NCBI GenBank assembly: GCA_029259935.1
Contig: JAJDEH010000191.1
Coordinates: 1 to 37,034, forward strand
Source: Planctomycetota bacterium
Lineage (GTDB): Bacteria; Planctomycetota; Planctomycetia; Pirellulales; Pirellulaceae
Reading direction: 5' to 3'
Length of the DNA: 37,034 nucleotides
Part shown: piece after piece, positions 35,101-37,034 of the stretch
Position numbering within the stretch: the stretch's first letter is position 1
Layout of the letters: each line of letters begins with the position of its first letter
Translations under genes and position numbers: made by a program
The notes under the pieces: model-generated
The model's input: the letters and a program-made list of their open reading frames with translations, nothing else
What the model was told of the DNA's origin: nothing
Databases searched by the model: none

Positions 35101-37034
35101 GGTCCGGACGGCATCTTTGGTACCGCGGACGATGCGGACACCAGCTTCGGCATCGACATCTACAATCCGAATGAATTCTTCACGGGCGCCGAGGACACGC
35201 TCAACACAATCGCCTTTGGTCTTTCGACCGGCACCGCGACCGGTAGAACCGACGCAACGATCAGCGGCACGGCCACGGGTGTGACCGACGAGGATTCCAC
35301 GGCAGCCGTTACCGGAACCCTGACCGTTACCGATCCCGACCCGGGCGAAGCGGCCATATGGGCGCGATCGAATGTGGTTGGAACCTATGGCACGTTCAGC
35401 ATCAATGCAGCGGGTGAGTGGACCTACACGCTCGACAAGAGCAATGTGCAAGATCTCCAAGCGGGCGACTCAGCAAGCGACAGCTTCACGGTCGCCTCGG
35501 TCGATGGCACCGCCAGCCAAATAGTCACGGTCACGGTTAACGGCTTAGACGTCCCGATCGTCGAGACGGAGTCGACCGACCCGAACCAGACCAACAATGA
35601 CATTTCTACCGCCATGCCGGTCCCGCTGGGATTCGATGCCGGGGAACACAGCTTGCTTGACATCAGCGGATCGCTTGACGCGATTGCACAGACCTCGATC
35701 ACCCAAGCCGAAGAAGATGGGTCTGTCTTTGTGGCGAACGAAACAGGCTTGTCTGTCGGCGAGGCGGTCGGTGCCTCGGGGACGATTGGCGACGGTATAT
35801 ACGGCACAACCACTGGAGACCTTGATTTTTACGCGGTTCGCGGCGTCCAGGCGGGCCAGATGATCAATATCAGCGTCGATACGCAGTCGATCGGCAGCGA
35901 TCTCGATTCGAGAATTGCCGTGTACTCCAACAGGGGTAGAAGAATTGTCGGCAGTGACAATTCCAACGCGACCGACACGGACAGCGATCTGGCCTTCACT
36001 GCCCCGACAAACGGCGACTATTTCGTTATGGTGCAGTCAGACGGAGTTGATTTTCCGGTCTTTGGGTCGAACCCCGGTTTTGGCAAGGGTGTCGGGACAA
36101 CTGGTGACTACAACATCACGATCAGCCTGGAATCAAGCGATATTGACTTCTACGAAGTGCAACTGAACGCCGGTGATATTCTCGGCGCCAACGTCGCCGG
36201 TGGTGCCACTCACCTGACGTTACGAGATGCCAGTGGAGCGGAACTGATCGGAAGCGGCAAAGACGCGACGGAAGACTTTTCATCGAAGTCGCCGCTTCCC
36301 GGTGGAGGGAACGCGTCGTTGGGGAGGGTCATCAGCACGACGGGAACCTACTATGTAGGCGTTTCCAACGGCACCGGCGACTATGCGTTGGATTTGGACG
36401 TCTTCCGCCCCGTGCTTGAACAAGAAGCCGTCGGCACCCACCAAATTCTGTTCCTGGATTTCGACGGTGCCACGGTCGATAAGTCGATCTTCAAAAACAA
36501 GCAAGGCACGGTAACCCTATCACCACTCTCCAGCTCCTTAGACGGGTGGGGCTTTACCGCGGGTGATGAAAACGCGCTGATCGACGCCATCATCGCCAAT
36601 GTCGAGAAAAGCCTTTCGACCGATCTGCGAACATTCGGCAACAACGGCGATTACGACGCCACAGGTATCGCCGGCGAGTTTGACATCGAGATTCTCAACA
36701 GTCGCGACCATGCCGATCCGTTTGGCCAGGCGAACGTTTCGCGGCTGATCATCGGCGGAACGATAGCGGAATTCGGCGTGGGCACGATCGGCCTCGCCCA
36801 ATCCGTTGACGTGGGCAACTTCGATACCGAGGAAACGGCCGTCATTCTGCTCGACAGCCTCAACTCGGATACACATCCGGGATCGTTGAATCTGATTGCT
36901 CTCGATCCCTCGGTGAGCAAAGTCGATTTTGTCGGCGGTGGCGTCGCCCGAATTGCCGCCCATGAGGCCGGACACTTCTTTGGTGCCTTCCACACCGACC
37001 AGTTCAATGAAACCGGAAGCCTCTCGGACGCGGG
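32194..37034 (+). CDS. Giant secreted protein with three tandem metzincin-type protease modules (3' partial)
   Basis: The ATG at 32194 follows GAGGAAATAGC. The frame has no stop to the window end (1613 codons, open). The N-terminus has a basic start and RIEALENRTLLAA (residues 40-51), a variant of the planctomycete LEPR-XLL export/anchor motif. PPC-like beta domains follow (about 160-268, 271-356). Each protease module then opens with 'HQxLFxDFDG' (about 367, 760, 1416) and holds a zinc site: HEAGHMFGNWHTD (544), HEAGHFFGNYHTD (936), HEAGHFFGAFHTD (1590). These are complete HExxHxxGxxHxD metzincin motifs. Module 1 has a Met-turn candidate (NIMDRGG); module 2 has NIQD instead. Modules end in Asp-rich GPDGIFGTADD-type calcium-like stretches. 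A VCBS-like domain lies at about 1020-1119 and another PPC domain at 1208-1310. It is probably a cell-surface or secreted calcium-dependent zinc protease. Confidence 0.85.
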   Translation, partial: MNRFSMFCYSGLGQVKRIFRQKKSGRDRSMRKRRGFTSRIEALENRTLLAAFTLDTPVETINQDALAYSPTAFISIVETESTDPSATNDTIDTAMPVPLGFDAGEDSSLAITGSLAVDSPRIITHQETTDGTTNAFNDTGLVSGETVMASATIGDGAFASTGDYDVYRIGGVSAGQTIVVDVDAESIGSGVNPLVIVYRARGGTQVVAQNDDADGRDSFLSFTANRADDYFVFVTASESGKPFHPAGTIGRGPANVTGPYNVTISLDPAAVDFYEVQLNPGDILGANLTGSAGSLTLRDANGLELINSNQDVPNPENSPLPSGGNATMARVIGEAGTYYVGVSNGVGEYSLELELFRPVLEDQPVGTHQTLFVDFDGAVVEAGTFPEAPNEATLSPFSAFLDNWGLTAADEDAAIDSILARIEEGLSTDIRALGNNGDFAATGTAGEFDIEILNSRDHADPFGQPNVSRLIIGGTQAELGLNNLFGISQSIDVGNFVTEETVVILLDLFSGPETRVDSLNRFALDPSVTKIDLIGTGVGNTAIHEAGHMFGNWHTDNFNDTPNIMDRGGLLRDNVGVGPDLVFGSADDIDLRFGHDDYAPRERFVGGAADTLNPIAFGLSTGTVGATVDPLDTATPVLLGFDAGESSSLDITGSLDDVDGVDFYEVQLNAGDILGANVDGGAGQLSLRDASGSELVGSSTDVKEFVSFKSPLPGGGNASLARVIDTAGTYFVGVSNGLGDYQLDLDVFRPVLEQAAEGTHQILFLDFDGETIDKSIFREEAPGIGTLSPLASSLADWGLDASDEDAVIDGIIASVTKLLSTDIRTLGSNGDFAATGTAGQFDIEILNSRDHADPFGQPNVSRVIIGKKGADFGIGAIGLAQSIDVGNFDTAETAFVSLDVLSGSANNPASLNSFLLDPSVTKADLVGHGVGSVVAHEAGHFFGNYHTDVSNETENIQDVGGDLQGLLGIGPDGIFGTADDADTSFGIDIYNPNEFFTGAEDTLNTIAFGLSTGTATGRTDATISGTATGVTDEDSTAAVTGTLTVTDPDPGEAAIWARSNVVGTYGTFSINAAGEWTYTLDKSNVQDLQAGDSASDSFTVASVDGTASQIVTVTVNGLDVPIVETESTDPNQTNNDISTAMPVPLGFDAGEHSLLDISGSLDAIAQTSITQAEEDGSVFVANETGLSVGEAVGASGTIGDGIYGTTTGDLDFYAVRGVQAGQMINISVDTQSIGSDLDSRIAVYSNRGRRIVGSDNSNATDTDSDLAFTAPTNGDYFVMVQSDGVDFPVFGSNPGFGKGVGTTGDYNITISLESSDIDFYEVQLNAGDILGANVAGGATHLTLRDASGAELIGSGKDATEDFSSKSPLPGGGNASLGRVISTTGTYYVGVSNGTGDYALDLDVFRPVLEQEAVGTHQILFLDFDGATVDKSIFKNKQGTVTLSPLSSSLDGWGFTAGDENALIDAIIANVEKSLSTDLRTFGNNGDYDATGIAGEFDIEILNSRDHADPFGQANVSRLIIGGTIAEFGVGTIGLAQSVDVGNFDTEETAVILLDSLNSDTHPGSLNLIALDPSVSKVDFVGGGVARIAAHEAGHFFGAFHTDQFNETGSLSDA
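33004..34059 (+). repeat. Protease module repeat 1 (PPC-like + metzincin) within the giant gene
   Basis: It runs from VDFYEVQLNPGDILGAN to the conserved FGLSTGT end. It aligns at protein and DNA level with the units at 34168-35241 and 36142 onward, for example GDFAATGTAGEFDIEIL and NSRDHADPFGQPNVSRLIIG. Its zinc site and Met-turn candidate are both intact. Confidence 0.85.
34168..35241 (+). repeat. Protease module repeat 2 within the giant gene
   Basis: VDFYEVQLNAGDILGAN to FGLSTGT, the same order of blocks as unit 1. The zinc motifs of units 1 and 2 are 1176 bases (392 residues) apart. The zinc site is intact; the Met-turn methionine is replaced by Gln. Confidence 0.85.
36142..37034 (+). 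repeat. Protease module repeat 3 within the giant gene (cut by the window end)
   Basis: IDFYEVQLNAGDILGAN onward. It is separated from unit 2 by a VCBS-like domain and a further PPC domain, so its zinc motif is 1962 bases (654 residues) after that of unit 2. It ends shortly after HEAGHFFGAFHTD. Confidence 0.8.

Noticed and set aside
32206..36993. Many minus-strand frames of 70-235 residues in the last 5 kb
   Set aside because: Repeated Ser/Val-rich shadows of the three protease modules; the open plus-strand frame with three zinc motifs explains the region.

Overview
The window reads as a chromosomal segment of a planctomycete, probably of the Pirellulales type. This is inferred from protein style, not from a marker gene. 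The clues are a giant extracellular protein with a LEPR-XLL-like N-terminal motif, a small membrane protein starting with an 'SPYKSP' motif, a TMTC-like membrane/TPR protein, secreted CehA-like and Tat-exported proteins, and many short orphan membrane proteins. No rRNA, tRNA, CRISPR array, prophage or transposase gene was seen.

Layout. 1-2793: two subunits of a 2-oxoacid:ferredoxin oxidoreductase (the first is cut by the window edge). 2965-5168: a small unknown gene and a TMTC-like membrane protein. 5224-6395: an HTH protein, an ECF-type sigma factor and a tiny zinc-binding anti-sigma-like protein. 6568-7469: a membrane-anchored dual-specificity phosphatase and a short overlapping ORF. 7608-10045: a secreted EF-hand protein with a caspase/gingipain-like His-Cys dyad, translationally coupled to a secreted PqqB-like metallo-beta-lactamase-fold protein. 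10115-15529 (minus strand): a GNAT acetyltransferase, a Tat-exported protein, a coiled-coil membrane protein and an mlaE-mlaF-mlaD lipid-transport operon. 16015-17670: a CbbX/SpoVK-type AAA+ ATPase with a TerB-like region and a zinc ribbon. 17691-20293 (minus): a CehA/McbA-type metallohydrolase and metF. 20473-22737 (plus): a membrane diguanylate cyclase and D-galactonate dehydratase. 22811-25642 (minus): uvrA. 25853-30201 (plus): a four-gene ABC importer of the phosphonate/'selenate' type followed by a glycosyltransferase of the 'rSAM/selenodomain-associated transferase 2' type. 30388-31622: two small membrane proteins.

The most striking object is an open reading frame from 32194 that runs off the end of the window. 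It encodes at least 1613 residues and carries three tandem metzincin-type zinc-protease modules. Each has a complete HExxHxxGxxHxD zinc site, and the modules are interleaved with pre-peptidase-C-terminal (PPC)-like domains and one VCBS-like domain.

The second non-genic discovery is a two-hairpin repeat element present three times (790-840, 19369-19420, 22744-22818). It always lies directly after the stop codon of a gene and is always in the same orientation relative to that gene. The two hairpins have complementary loops (TCC and GGA). The uvrA stop codon lies inside one copy. A separate CCCCT-rich inverted-repeat element lies at 2805-2909.
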